Positions 1-12,536 of a stretch of 64,000 nt of DNA are shown piece by piece. The translations under genes and the position numbers were made by a program. The notes beneath the pieces were generated by a model that did not search any database, was not told where the DNA came from, and saw only the letters and a program-made list of their open reading frames with translations. The stretch covers positions 536,279-600,278 of the forward strand of contig NZ_SJPQ01000002.1 of NCBI RefSeq assembly GCF_007859945.1. Direction: 5' to 3'. The DNA comes from Pseudobythopirellula maris. GTDB taxonomy: Bacteria; Planctomycetota; Planctomycetia; Pirellulales; Lacipirellulaceae. Each line of letters begins with the position of its first letter. Position 1 is the stretch's first letter.

Positions 1-183
1 GGTAAGTAAACAGATTGGCCTTGGGGAAGGGGACCCGAATGTTCCTCAACTCCTGACAAAGGCAATGCTCGTAGACCGCCCCCAATGAGCCCGGTCCCAA
101 TTTGGTGTGCAACCGGAATGCCGCGCCGAGTAGGCAGTCGCGTACCTCTCGTCGCCCTCAGGAATCGGCTCGTACTCGGGCAC
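1..183 (-). pseudogene. GxxExxY family gene, frameshifted and cut by the window edge
   Basis: Reading leftwards from a GTG at 183 gives MPEYEPIPEGDERYATA, the usual opening of GxxExxY proteins. About 50 nt in, near position 132, the family sequence moves to another frame and continues as AAFRLHTKLGPGSLGAVYEH and CLCQELRNIRVPF to the edge of the window. One missing base would join the two parts. The motif that names the family reads G-S-L-G-A-V-Y here, so its glutamate is lost as well. The gene lies 60 nt downstream of hom on the same strand, and the 40 nt before it hold a loose repeat of CACGACGGCACGGAGG type. I infer a decayed copy related to the intact gene at 4419-4811. The rest of the gene is outside the window. 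Confidence 0.65.
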
Positions 184-242
184 AGTTTTCCCCCGCAAAG
201 AGTTTCTCGTCGTTCCTCCGTGCCGTCGTGGTTCAACAAGCC

Positions 243-1532
243 TCAGCCCCGCACGCGCATGCCGACCGGGGTGGAGCGTACGCAGTCGAGAGCCGCGATG
301 TCGCAGCACGCCTCGACGGCTTCGCCTTCGGTCGTGTCGTGGGTCATGATCACCAGCGGGGCCGAGCCGTCGCTCGCCTCGTGTTGCAGGACGCTGGAAA
401 TCGAGATCGCGTGCTCGCCCAGCACGCCGGTGATCTTGGCCAGCACGCCCGGTGTGTCGTCGACCATGAACCTCAGGTAGTAGCCGCCCACCGCCATCTT
501 GGGGTCGGCCATCTCGACGCGGCTCGAGCGGTCGCTCCACAGCTCGAGTGTTTGGAACGTCACACGCGTGCGGCCGGCGGCCGTGTCGATCAGGTCGGCC
601 ACCACGGCCGAGGCGGTCGGCATCTGCCCGGCGCCGGGCCCTTGGTAGAACAGCTCGCCGACGGCGTCGGCGCGCACGTGCACGGCGTTCATCGGCCCCG
701 ACACGTCGGCCATCGCTCCGCCGCGGCGGACCAGGGTCGGCCCGACCGACAGTTGCACCCCGTCGGGAGTGAGCTCGGCGACGCCCAGCAGCTTGATGAC
801 GTAGCCCATCTGCTGGGCGTGTTGGATGTCCGCCACGTCGAGCGTGTCGATGCCGACGCACGGGATCTCCTCCCAGGCGACTCGGGCGCCGAACGCCAAG
901 TGGGCGAGGATCGCCAGCTTCTGGGCCGTGTCGGCGCCGTTCACGTCGAGCGCCGGGTCCGCCTCGGCGTAGCCCAGACGCTGCGCCTCTTCGAGCGCCT
1001 GCCCGTACGGCGTGCCTTCGGAGTGCATCTTAGCAAGGATAAAGTTGCACGTGCCGTTGAGGATGCCGGTGAGCGACGTGACCTGGTTGGCCGACAGGCA
1101 CTGGCTGAGGTTCGTGATGATCGGCACGCCGCCGGCGACCGACGCCTCGAAGGCGATCGTGCGGCAATGCTTGCGTGCGGCGTCGCACAGCTCCGGCCCG
1201 TGGGCGGCCAGCAACGCCTTATTGGCGGTGACCACGTCCTTGCCGGCTGCGAGCGACCGCAACACGACCTCGCGGGCCAGGTCGACGCCGCCCATCAGCT
1301 CGGCCACGACCTCGATCTCCGGGTGGTTGATCACCTCGTCGAGCTGGTCGGTGAGCACCCCGGCGGGGAGCTCGCAGTCGCGCGGACGGTTGAGGTCCCG
1401 TACGGCGACCTTCTCGAGCCACAGCACCCTTCCGGCATGACGTGCGGTGCGGTCGCCGTGGTCTAGCAGCAGCTGGGCGACGCCCGAGCCAACGGTTCCG
1501 AGGCCGATGAGGCCAATCTTGGTCTTATCCAC
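243..1532 (-). CDS. hom: Homoserine dehydrogenase
   Basis: NAD(P)-dependent enzyme that reduces aspartate semialdehyde to homoserine, the branch step towards threonine and methionine. The 429-residue protein starts at GTG (MDKTKIGLIGLGTVGSGVAQ); the Rossmann glycine motif is at residues 10-17. The central part carries the family stretch NGTCNFILAKM and EAQRLGYAEADPALDVNGAD, where the catalytic and substrate-binding residues of this family lie. Residues from about 348 form an ACT domain (FMVDDTPGVLAKITGVLGEH), expected to sense an end product such as threonine. Length and domain order are normal. It is divergent from leuS, with about 190 nt between the two starts. No other threonine gene is adjacent. 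Confidence 0.95.
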   Translation of the reverse strand: MDKTKIGLIGLGTVGSGVAQLLLDHGDRTARHAGRVLWLEKVAVRDLNRPRDCELPAGVLTDQLDEVINHPEIEVVAELMGGVDLAREVVLRSLAAGKDVVTANKALLAAHGPELCDAARKHCRTIAFEASVAGGVPIITNLSQCLSANQVTSLTGILNGTCNFILAKMHSEGTPYGQALEEAQRLGYAEADPALDVNGADTAQKLAILAHLAFGARVAWEEIPCVGIDTLDVADIQHAQQMGYVIKLLGVAELTPDGVQLSVGPTLVRRGGAMADVSGPMNAVHVRADAVGELFYQGPGAGQMPTASAVVADLIDTAAGRTRVTFQTLELWSDRSSRVEMADPKMAVGGYYLRFMVDDTPGVLAKITGVLGEHAISISSVLQHEASDGSAPLVIMTHDTTEGEAVEACCDIAALDCVRSTPVGMRVRG

Positions 1533-1628
1533 GGTCGAAGATACGGGGCTAACGGTTGCGGTGAATCGAGTGAGACAGACCCCACATCGTAGTTAGCCGT
1601 TCGCCCAAACGTCAACGCTGGGCATGGT

Positions 1629-1656
1629 TTGCGCCGATGCGGGGGGCGGGTAGAAT
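1629..1656 (+). promoter_or_regulatory. Probable sigma-70-type promoter of leuS
   Basis: TTGCGC at 1629-1634 and TAGAAT at 1651-1656 are separated by 16 nt, about 60 nt before the leuS start. A TAGAAT or TATAAT box recurs before ftsH, dsbD and the GNAT gene in this window. Judged by pattern only. Confidence 0.45.
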
Positions 1657-1718
1657 CGCCATTCTTCGCCAAATGCTTGCGATTCCCCTTTCGACTCTCG
1701 CCTTTCCCCGTTTGCTAG

Positions 1719-4376
<2,658 letters not shown>

Positions 4377-4380
4377 CGGA

Positions 4381-4407
4381 AAGAAGGGGAACCGCCAAGA
4401 CGCCAAG
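4381..4407 (+). repeat. Left inverted repeat flanking the GxxExxY gene
   Basis: Begins AAGAAGGGGAACCGCCAAGA and matches the reverse complement of 4835-4861 at 25 of 27 positions; the two differences are at nucleotides 7-8. It lies directly after the leuS stop and reaches almost to the GxxExxY start. Confidence 0.8.
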
Positions 4408-4418
4408 GGATTGCCACG

Positions 4419-4811
4419 ATGACCGAACCCAGTGCAGAGGTTGACCGGCTGGCTTCGGCGGTGGTGGACGCGGCGATGGAGGTGCATCGGACGCTTGGGG
4501 CCGGTTTCCTTGAATCGGTTTATCAGAAGGCGCTCGAAACCGAACTTCGCTTCAGGGCGGTCCCGTACGAAAGAGAATGGCCGATTGCCTTGAGCTACAA
4601 AGGAGAAGCAGTTGGCGAAGCTCGACTCGACTTTATGGTAGGCGGGAAGCTTGTTGTCGAACTCAAGGCGGTTGAAACACTCCACCCGATCCATCATGCC
4701 CAAGTGCTCAACTATCTCAAAGCGACTGGCCACGAGCTCGGCTTGCTGATCAACTTCAACGTGCCACTGCTCAAAGACGGCGGCATCAAGCGTGTGGTCC
4801 TAACTAGATAA
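4419..4811 (+). CDS. GxxExxY family protein, PD-(D/E)xK nuclease-like
   Basis: 130 residues. The naming motif is complete: G-F-L-E-S-V-Y in LGAGFLESVYQKALETEL, preceded by the usual VVDAAMEVHRTLG. The C-terminal half has the PD-(D/E)xK pattern LDFMVGGKLVVELKA, with Asp, then Glu-x-Lys, followed by HHAQVLNYLKATGHELGLLINF, so a metal-dependent nuclease fold is likely. The biological role of the family is not established. The gene is squeezed between leuS and glgC on the same strand and is enclosed by 27-nt inverted repeats at 4381-4407 and 4835-4861, which suggests a mobile or once-mobile cassette. GC is lower than in its neighbours. No other gene lies inside the repeats. Confidence 0.9.
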   Translation: MTEPSAEVDRLASAVVDAAMEVHRTLGAGFLESVYQKALETELRFRAVPYEREWPIALSYKGEAVGEARLDFMVGGKLVVELKAVETLHPIHHAQVLNYLKATGHELGLLINFNVPLLKDGGIKRVVLTR

Positions 4812-4834
4812 TTCACTCCGACTTCCTTGGCGTT

Positions 4835-4861
4835 CTTGGCGTCTTGGCGGTTCATCTTCTT
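4835..4861 (+). repeat. Right inverted repeat flanking the GxxExxY gene
   Basis: CTTGGCGTCTTGGCGGTTCA and the following seven bases are the inverted partner of 4381-4407. An extra CTTGGCGTT unit at 4826-4834 shows the arm is built from repeats of about nine bases. It ends ten bases before the glgC ATG. Confidence 0.8.
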
Positions 4862-4870
4862 AAAAGCACT

Positions 4871-6175
4871 ATGAAAAACGTCGTCGCAGTCGTTCTGGGT
4901 GGGGGTCGCGGCACGCGGCTCATGCCGCTCACCGGGTACCGCTCCAAGCCCGCCGTGCCGCTGGCCGGCAAGTACCGGCTGATCGACATCCCGATCAGCA
5001 ACTGCATCAACTCCGGGTGCCACCATGTCTACGTGCTCACGCAGTTCCTCTCAGTGAGCCTGCACCAGCACATCCGCCGGGCCTACCGGTTCGACGCCTA
5101 CAGCGGCGGGTTCGTCGAGGTGCTGGCGGCCCAGCAGACGATGGCCGACGACGCGAACCTCGACTGGTACCAGGGCACCGCCGACGCGGTCCGCAAGAAC
5201 CTGCTCTACATGCTGGAGGAGGGCTTCGAGCACGTGCTGATCCTGTCGGGCGATCAGCTCTACCGCATGGACTACCAGAAGATGCTCGACGACCACCTGC
5301 GCAGCAACGCGGACGTGACGATCGCCGCCAAGCCGGTCCACCGCCACGAGGCGTCCGGCCTCGGCGTGATGAAGGCCGACGATTCGGGCCGCGTGATCGG
5401 CTTCGTCGAGAAGCCGCAGTCCGACGCCGAGATCGACCCGGTGGCGATGGACCCCCGCTGGATCGACGCCCGCGGCATCGCGAGCGAGGGGCGCGAGTGC
5501 CTCGCCTCGATGGGCATCTACCTCTGGAACCGCCAGGCGCTGATCGACGCCCTCGAGTCGAACAGCGACTCCGATTTCGGCCGCGAGATCTTCCCCAACA
5601 CGATCGCCAACCGCCACGTGCAGATGCACGTGTTCGACGGCTACTGGGAGGACATCGGCACGATCCGCTCGTTCTACGAGGCCAACCTGCAGATGGCCCA
5701 GGCGGCGCCCCCCTTCCCGCTCGCCACGGCCAGCTCGCCGATCTACACCCGCGCGCGGTTCCTCCCCCCCACGCGGGTCGACGGCGCCGAGATCACGGGC
5801 AGCCTAGTTGCCGACGGCTGCGAGATCGAGCCGGGCGCCAAGATCGAGAACAGCGTGATTGGCCTCCGCTGCCGTATCGGCCGCAACGTGACGATCCGCA
5901 ATTCGGTCGTGATGGGCGCCGACTACTACGAGCAGCCGCCGCGACCGATGTGCGGCCTGGAAGGCGAGCAGCCCGCCGTTGGCATCGGCGACGGCGCCGT
6001 GATCGATGGGGCGATCCTCGACAAGAACTGCTGCGTCGGCGCCGGCGCCCGGGTGCTCAACGAGACCGGCCAAGACGACTTCGAGGGGAACGAAGGGTGC
6101 GCCGTCCGGGACGGCATCTTGGTGGTTCCCAAGAACGCGGTGCTGGCCCCCGGCTGGCGGCTGACGCCCAACTGA
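4871..6175 (+). CDS. glgC: Glucose-1-phosphate adenylyltransferase
   Basis: Makes ADP-glucose from glucose-1-phosphate and ATP for glycogen synthesis. The 434-residue protein starts MKNVVAVVLGGGRGTRLMPL, with the nucleotide-binding motif GGGRGTRLMPLT and SKPAVPLAGKYRLIDIPISN. Later landmarks are WYQGTADAVRKN, ILSGDQLYRMDY and the sugar-phosphate region GFVEKP. The C-terminal part from about residue 290 is a left-handed beta-helix (ADGCEIEPGAKIENSVIGLR). A longer reading from 4844 would run through the inverted repeat, so the ATG at 4871 is preferred. No other glycogen gene is adjacent. Confidence 0.95.
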   Translation: MKNVVAVVLGGGRGTRLMPLTGYRSKPAVPLAGKYRLIDIPISNCINSGCHHVYVLTQFLSVSLHQHIRRAYRFDAYSGGFVEVLAAQQTMADDANLDWYQGTADAVRKNLLYMLEEGFEHVLILSGDQLYRMDYQKMLDDHLRSNADVTIAAKPVHRHEASGLGVMKADDSGRVIGFVEKPQSDAEIDPVAMDPRWIDARGIASEGRECLASMGIYLWNRQALIDALESNSDSDFGREIFPNTIANRHVQMHVFDGYWEDIGTIRSFYEANLQMAQAAPPFPLATASSPIYTRARFLPPTRVDGAEITGSLVADGCEIEPGAKIENSVIGLRCRIGRNVTIRNSVVMGADYYEQPPRPMCGLEGEQPAVGIGDGAVIDGAILDKNCCVGAGARVLNETGQDDFEGNEGCAVRDGILVVPKNAVLAPGWRLTPN

Positions 6176-6424
6176 CCACCCGGCTCAGCGGCGCCCCCCC
6201 AGTTCACTGGTTTCCAGGGTCACTGCCCCGCCGGCGCCGCTTCACACTGCGCGACTTGGGGCGATTCGCCGGGTTTCGTGGGCCAACTCTCTCGGCGCCC
6301 GGGGCCGCGGCTCGTGGACGCGGCCCCCGCAAGGCGGCATAATGTAAGGCTCGGACCGGCCCACCAAGCGCGTGCCGCCCGAGCCCCTACGACACCTACC
6401 GCCAGACCGTCAGGAATCGCCCGC

Positions 6425-7207
6425 GTGACGCCCCCAGCCTTCTCGCGCTTTATCGCGCTGCTTGTGATCGCGGCGTTCGCCGCCCCGCACGCACTCGCCC
6501 AGTCTTCGGACGAGGCGCTCAAGATCGAGCCCTACACCGGTCCGCCGATCTACCTGCCCGAGAGCCCGCCGCCGCCGGCGCCCAAGATCGTCGAGTCGCG
6601 CGACTTCTCGCTCAAGTACGAGGAGACCGGCAACCCGAAGATGGAGCGCACCATCGTCCGTTACTCGGACGAAACGGTCGCCAACCACGGGCCCTACAAG
6701 GAGTACTACTCCAACGGCCAAGTCTTCACCGAGGGTGAGTACGACGAGGGCGACCCGATCGGCGAGTGGACGTACTACCACCCCAACGGCGTCATGGCGA
6801 AGAAGATCACCTACCGCGACGGCCTGGCCGAGGGCGAGGTCGAGTTCCGCAACGCCGAGGGGGTGCTCGAGTCCAAGCGTCAGTACGACGCCGGCAAACG
6901 CGACGGCACGTGGAAGCAGTACGCCGAAGACGGCGAGCAAGTGATCAACGAGCAACACTACGAGAAGGGCAAACCGGCCGGCTTGTGGCGCAGCTGGTTC
7001 AAGAACGGCCAGTTGCGGCAAGAGAACCCGTTCGTCGACGGCAAGCGCGAAGGGACCTCGAAAGAGTGGACCGAAGACGGCCGGCTCAAGGCGACGGCGG
7101 AGTTCAAGGCGGGCCTTCGCGACGGCAAGACCATCGTTTACCAACGCGATGGCACGACCGAAGAGCGCGTGTACGTCGAGGGGCGTCTGCAGAAGCAAAA
7201 CCTCTGA
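6425..7207 (+). CDS. Exported MORN/YwqK-type repeat protein
   Basis: Role unknown. From a GTG at 6425 the 260-residue protein opens with a signal peptide (MTPPAFSRFIALLVIAAFAA, then PHALAQ). An upstream ATG at 6278 would bury the signal behind an implausible leader. From about residue 70 there are roughly seven repeats of about 22 residues of the form G-x-W-x-x-Y-x-x-N-G-x-x-x-x-x-x-Y-x-x-G, for example GEWTYYHPNGVMAKKITYRD. These resemble MORN repeats of the bacterial YwqK antitoxin-like family. The product is probably periplasmic or surface-exposed. It is a single gene between glgC and ftsH. Confidence 0.8.
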   Translation: MTPPAFSRFIALLVIAAFAAPHALAQSSDEALKIEPYTGPPIYLPESPPPPAPKIVESRDFSLKYEETGNPKMERTIVRYSDETVANHGPYKEYYSNGQVFTEGEYDEGDPIGEWTYYHPNGVMAKKITYRDGLAEGEVEFRNAEGVLESKRQYDAGKRDGTWKQYAEDGEQVINEQHYEKGKPAGLWRSWFKNGQLRQENPFVDGKREGTSKEWTEDGRLKATAEFKAGLRDGKTIVYQRDGTTEERVYVEGRLQKQNL

Positions 7208-7291
7208 TCGCGACGCCCGATCCTCGCCCCGGTTCACCGGCGGCGGGCGCCGGCGATAGCGTCCGCGGGTCGCTAAACGTCGGGGCGCGCC

Positions 7292-7297
7292 TATAAT
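7292..7297 (+). promoter_or_regulatory. Probable -10 box of ftsH
   Basis: A consensus TATAAT lies 65 nt before the ftsH ATG in a very GC-rich background. I see no clear -35 hexamer at the expected distance. Confidence 0.4.
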
Positions 7298-7362
7298 CGG
7301 GGCGTCGGGCATGCCGCCCGACCTCACGCCCCCCACCGATCGACCCCCTACCGACGAGATCC

Positions 7363-9438
<2,076 letters not shown>

Positions 9439-9442
9439 ACCA

Positions 9443-9928
9443 TTGCCGATCGAGAGCGGCATTATACTCACGGCGTTTCTTGCTCGACTCGACACGCTTC
9501 CGACGCCCTGTGATTACCGGAAGCGGATCACCAAGAACGCGCCCGATATTTGGCGATTCTACCGCAAGGGCGCTTGCGTCTTCGCCGCTGTTCCGTACAC
9601 GTAAGTCCCCAGCGGTGACTACGACAACGCGTACGTCAAAAGCACGGTCAAGAAGATCGTGTTCGCCGCCCCCTTCCTCGACGAGAAGGGGCTCTTCCTC
9701 CTCTACGACGGCGCGGCGGATGACTGGCGCCCCCATCGAAAGTTGCACAAGGTCGACAAGACCGGACTCCGCCCCGTCATCTTGCAGTCGATCCATTACG
9801 TCGATCCTGCAACCGGAGAACGAAAACAGCCGGACGGCGTGGGGCCGATCAAGTTTGGCTTCTGCGGCAAAGTGATCGCCAAGATCGAGCACAGCTGCGC
9901 GAGCGTGTCTGAGGATGAAACCGGTTAA
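9443..9928 (+). pseudogene. Unknown gene interrupted by an in-frame TAA
   Basis: From a possible TTG at 9443 one frame reads through 53 codons (MPIESGIILTAFLARLDTLP and CDYRKRITKNAPDIWRFYRK), meets TAA at 9602-9604, and then stays open for 108 more codons (SGDYDNAYVKSTVKKIVFAA, FLDEKGLFLLYDGAADDW, GPIKFGFCGKVIAKIEH). Both parts show G/C preference at third positions and sensible amino-acid composition. The simplest reading is one gene of about 161 residues with a nonsense mutation; a downstream restart at GTG 9659 would give an 89-residue product. I do not recognise the family. The start is uncertain because no convincing ribosome site is seen. Confidence 0.5.
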
Positions 9929-10146
9929 CGCCCGGGTGGGTCTCCCGCCCAGCGCAATCGGCAACCCCGGCCCCCCACCGCTGGCAAAGATGGGGCGCCC
10001 GCCCGCTGGGATTTCTCGACCACGCGGGATTTTGTGCTATCGTGTCGTCGTGTGGCGTTGGACCCTTCTTGCGTTGCTTGCCACCCGCTAGGGAGCAGGC
10101 GACTTCCCAACCTCGATCGACCACTTTTCTTATCAGGGGCTTCTAC

Positions 10147-11175
10147 ATGTTTACGAAATGGCCGTTCTGGGCCTTGGCGGCGATCGCCTTGGCCGCGGCG
10201 TTGGGCTACCGCATGAGTGTCGACCCGCAAGGCTCGGCGTCGGGCGAGACAATCAAGGCGGCTTTCGTCACCGGCGGAGTCGGCGACTTTTGGGACTCGG
10301 CGATCGCCGGCGCCAAGCAGGCGGCGCGTGAGCTGAACGTCGAACTCGACATCCGCAAGCCCGAGGGCGAATCGACCCTCGAAGAGCAGATGCACCTGCT
10401 CTCGGTCGTCAGCAGCTTGCCGCTCGACGCGGTGGCGTTGTGCCCGCTCGACCCCGAGCGTCAAACGCAGCTGATCAATCAGATCGCGGTCTCCAAGCCG
10501 GTCATCACGTACAGCTCCGACGCTTCGGCATCGGCCCGACACGGTTACGTCGGCACGAGCAATTACAGCGCGGGCCTGGTCGCCGGCACGCTGGTCAAGA
10601 AATCGTTCCCCAACGGGGGAGGCAAGATCGCCGTCCTCTCCGGACACGCCACGCAAGAGAGCTCGCAAGAACGAATCGCCGGGTTCAAGCACCGCATCGC
10701 CGAGTCGCCCAACCCGGCAGAGTCGCCAACCGACACGCGTTTCCAGATCGTCGGCGTGATGGCGGACGACGGGTCGGCTGCCCGCTGCGAAGAGAACCTG
10801 CGTCAGGCCCTCGAGGAGCACCCCGACTTGGCGTGTGTCGTGTGCATGGCGCCCCACCAAGCCGCCGTGGTGCTCGGCGTGTTGGAGCAAGAGTCGCTGC
10901 TCGAGAAGATCCGCTTGGTGCTGTTCGACACGTCCGACGCCACGCTCGAGGCGGTCATGAAGGGCGACGCCTACGCCGCCGTCGCCCAAGACCCCTACAA
11001 GTACGGGTACGAGGCCGTGACGATGATGGACTCGCTCTGCCGGGGCGACAAAGACTACATGCCTGTCGTGGGACGCGGAGCGATCCACGTGAGTGTCGAG
11101 CCGGTGCTGAAGACCGACGTAGCCGACTTCCGCGAACGCGTGGCGGCCCGGCTCGAGCAGGCCGACGGCACGTGA
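10147..11175 (+). CDS. Periplasmic sugar-binding protein, ribose (RbsB)-like
   Basis: Solute-binding protein of the type I periplasmic fold, 342 residues. The start ATG at 10147 gives MFTKWPFWALAAIALAAALG, a membrane anchor or uncleaved signal without a lipobox cysteine. An ATG-less extension from 10042 is rejected because it lacks coding character. The mature part begins IKAAFVTGGVGDFWDSAIAG, then LDIRKPEGESTLEEQMHLLS, DAVALCPLDPE, and in the C-lobe CVVCMAPHQAAVVLGVLEQE, all typical of ribose/galactose-type binders. No permease or ATPase gene is adjacent, so its partners are elsewhere or it serves as a sensor. Substrate unknown. Confidence 0.8.
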   Translation: MFTKWPFWALAAIALAAALGYRMSVDPQGSASGETIKAAFVTGGVGDFWDSAIAGAKQAARELNVELDIRKPEGESTLEEQMHLLSVVSSLPLDAVALCPLDPERQTQLINQIAVSKPVITYSSDASASARHGYVGTSNYSAGLVAGTLVKKSFPNGGGKIAVLSGHATQESSQERIAGFKHRIAESPNPAESPTDTRFQIVGVMADDGSAARCEENLRQALEEHPDLACVVCMAPHQAAVVLGVLEQESLLEKIRLVLFDTSDATLEAVMKGDAYAAVAQDPYKYGYEAVTMMDSLCRGDKDYMPVVGRGAIHVSVEPVLKTDVADFRERVAARLEQADGT

Positions 11176-11729
11176 GCGAACCGCGGGGCGTTGGCCGTGG
11201 GGACCTCTGAAATGATGGCCCAAGAATCATTCAGGCGATATCTCGGTCGCCATCGGCCTCCTTCGCGAGGGGCTAACCCATAGCCCCCCTGTGCGTTGCG
11301 ACAAAATCGCTTTGGCATAAAAACGGCTACGCCACATTGGCCCAAGAACGATTGCAGAAATTTCGCGATCGGAGTGTTATCAAGATAATCGGGCGCCGCA
11401 GGGGGGCATTGCTGGCGAGCCGGTTGCGATCATGCGGAGTTCACTCGCCATCCGTCCCCCGATCGCTGCGTTTATTGCCACCGTTTCTCCGCTCTTGCTC
11501 GCCGCAAGTCTTCTGAGAGGGAGGGCGCGGCGAGCTTAAAAATACTTTTGGGCCAAGCACGCTGCTAGGCGGGCGCCGCTAGGCCGCCGAGGCGCAGCCC
11601 GCTTCGGGGCAGTGGCGGTACACAAGCGAGCAAAAGGGCGAGAGTCCGGACGTGCTTTATCGGTCCCGAGGCGAGGCGGAAGAGCTGGCAGAATCCCCTC
11701 CGTCGCGCCCGGAGCAAACACGACGCGCC
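11176..11729. other. Intergenic, no gene seen
   Basis: 554 nt between convergent genes. The stretch is less GC-rich than its surroundings, with A/T-rich patches near 11330-11390. I see no convincing reading frame, RNA gene or terminator with a T-run. Confidence 0.5.
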
Positions 11730-12473
11730 TCAGGCGGCGCCGCCTAGGCTCACGTCCATGCCGTCGCCAAAGTAGTGCTTGCGGGCCTCGGGGTTGGCGA
11801 GCACCTCGCGCGGGGTGCCGTGGCAAAGCACTCGGCCCGCCTTCACCACGTAGCTGCGGTCGGTGATCTCGAGCGTCTCACGCACCTGGTGGTCGGTGAT
11901 CAAGATCGAGATGCCGCGCGAGCGCAGGTCGCGGACGATCTCTTGGATGCTGTCGATCGTCACCGGGTCGATGCCTGTGAACGGCTCGTCGAGCAAGATG
12001 ATCTTGGGCTCGGAGACCAGGCAACGGGCGATCTCCAGCCGGCGCCGCTCGCCGCCCGAGAGCGCCATCGCTCGGCTGCGCCGCAGCTTGGTGATGCCGA
12101 ACTGCTCCATCAGCTCCTCGCAGCGCCGGCGGCGCGTGGTGCGGTTCATGCCGAGCATCTCCATCACGCCGAGCAGGTTGTTCTGCACCGAGAGCTTGCG
12201 GAAGACGCTCGACTCTTGGGCGAGGTAGCCCATGCCGCCCTCTTTCGCGCGGCGGAACATCGGCCAATTCGTCACGTCGCGCTCGCCCAGGCGGACCGTG
12301 CCGGCGTCTGGCGCGGTCATGCCGCAGGTCATGCGGAACGAGGTTGTCTTGCCGGCGCCATTGGGGCCGAGCAGGCCGACGATCTCGCCCGCCTCGACCT
12401 CGAACTCGACGCCGTCGACCACACGCCGACGGCCGAACGACTTGACCAGCCCGTGGGCTTCTAGAAGAGGCAT
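11730..12473 (-). CDS. lptB: LPS export ABC transporter ATP-binding protein
   Basis: ATPase that powers lipopolysaccharide extraction from the inner membrane with LptF, LptG and LptC. 247 residues, starting MPLLEAHGLVKSFGRRRVVD. Walker A GPNGAGKTT is at 36-44, the Q-loop at GYLAQESSVFRKL, the signature LSGGERRRLEIARCL, Walker B IILLDEPFTGIDP and the switch histidine in ITDHQV. The combination of a YLAQE Q-loop, GIDP after Walker B, and this length is typical of LptB. No lptFG or lptA/C gene is beside it. The next gene upstream is a signal peptidase, 49 nt away on the same strand, so co-transcription is possible. Confidence 0.9.
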   Translation of the reverse strand: MPLLEAHGLVKSFGRRRVVDGVEFEVEAGEIVGLLGPNGAGKTTSFRMTCGMTAPDAGTVRLGERDVTNWPMFRRAKEGGMGYLAQESSVFRKLSVQNNLLGVMEMLGMNRTTRRRRCEELMEQFGITKLRRSRAMALSGGERRRLEIARCLVSEPKIILLDEPFTGIDPVTIDSIQEIVRDLRSRGISILITDHQVRETLEITDRSYVVKAGRVLCHGTPREVLANPEARKHYFGDGMDVSLGGAA

Positions 12474-12536
12474 GAGAGGACGCTTCCTTGCGTGGTGAAC
12501 TTGTTCCCCTACCCACGGGAGGAGGGGAGACCCTGT

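Noticed and set aside
102-1466. Long plus-strand frame opposite homoserine dehydrogenase
   Set aside because: It is the antisense shadow of a well-conserved gene in GC-rich DNA, with Arg/His/Val-rich composition and no family motif. The same applies to long frames opposite ftsH, lepB and the YhaN-like gene.
9602-9604. Recoding of the in-frame stop as selenocysteine
   Set aside because: Selenocysteine uses TGA; both interrupted genes in this window have TAA, and no SECIS-like hairpin follows the stop.
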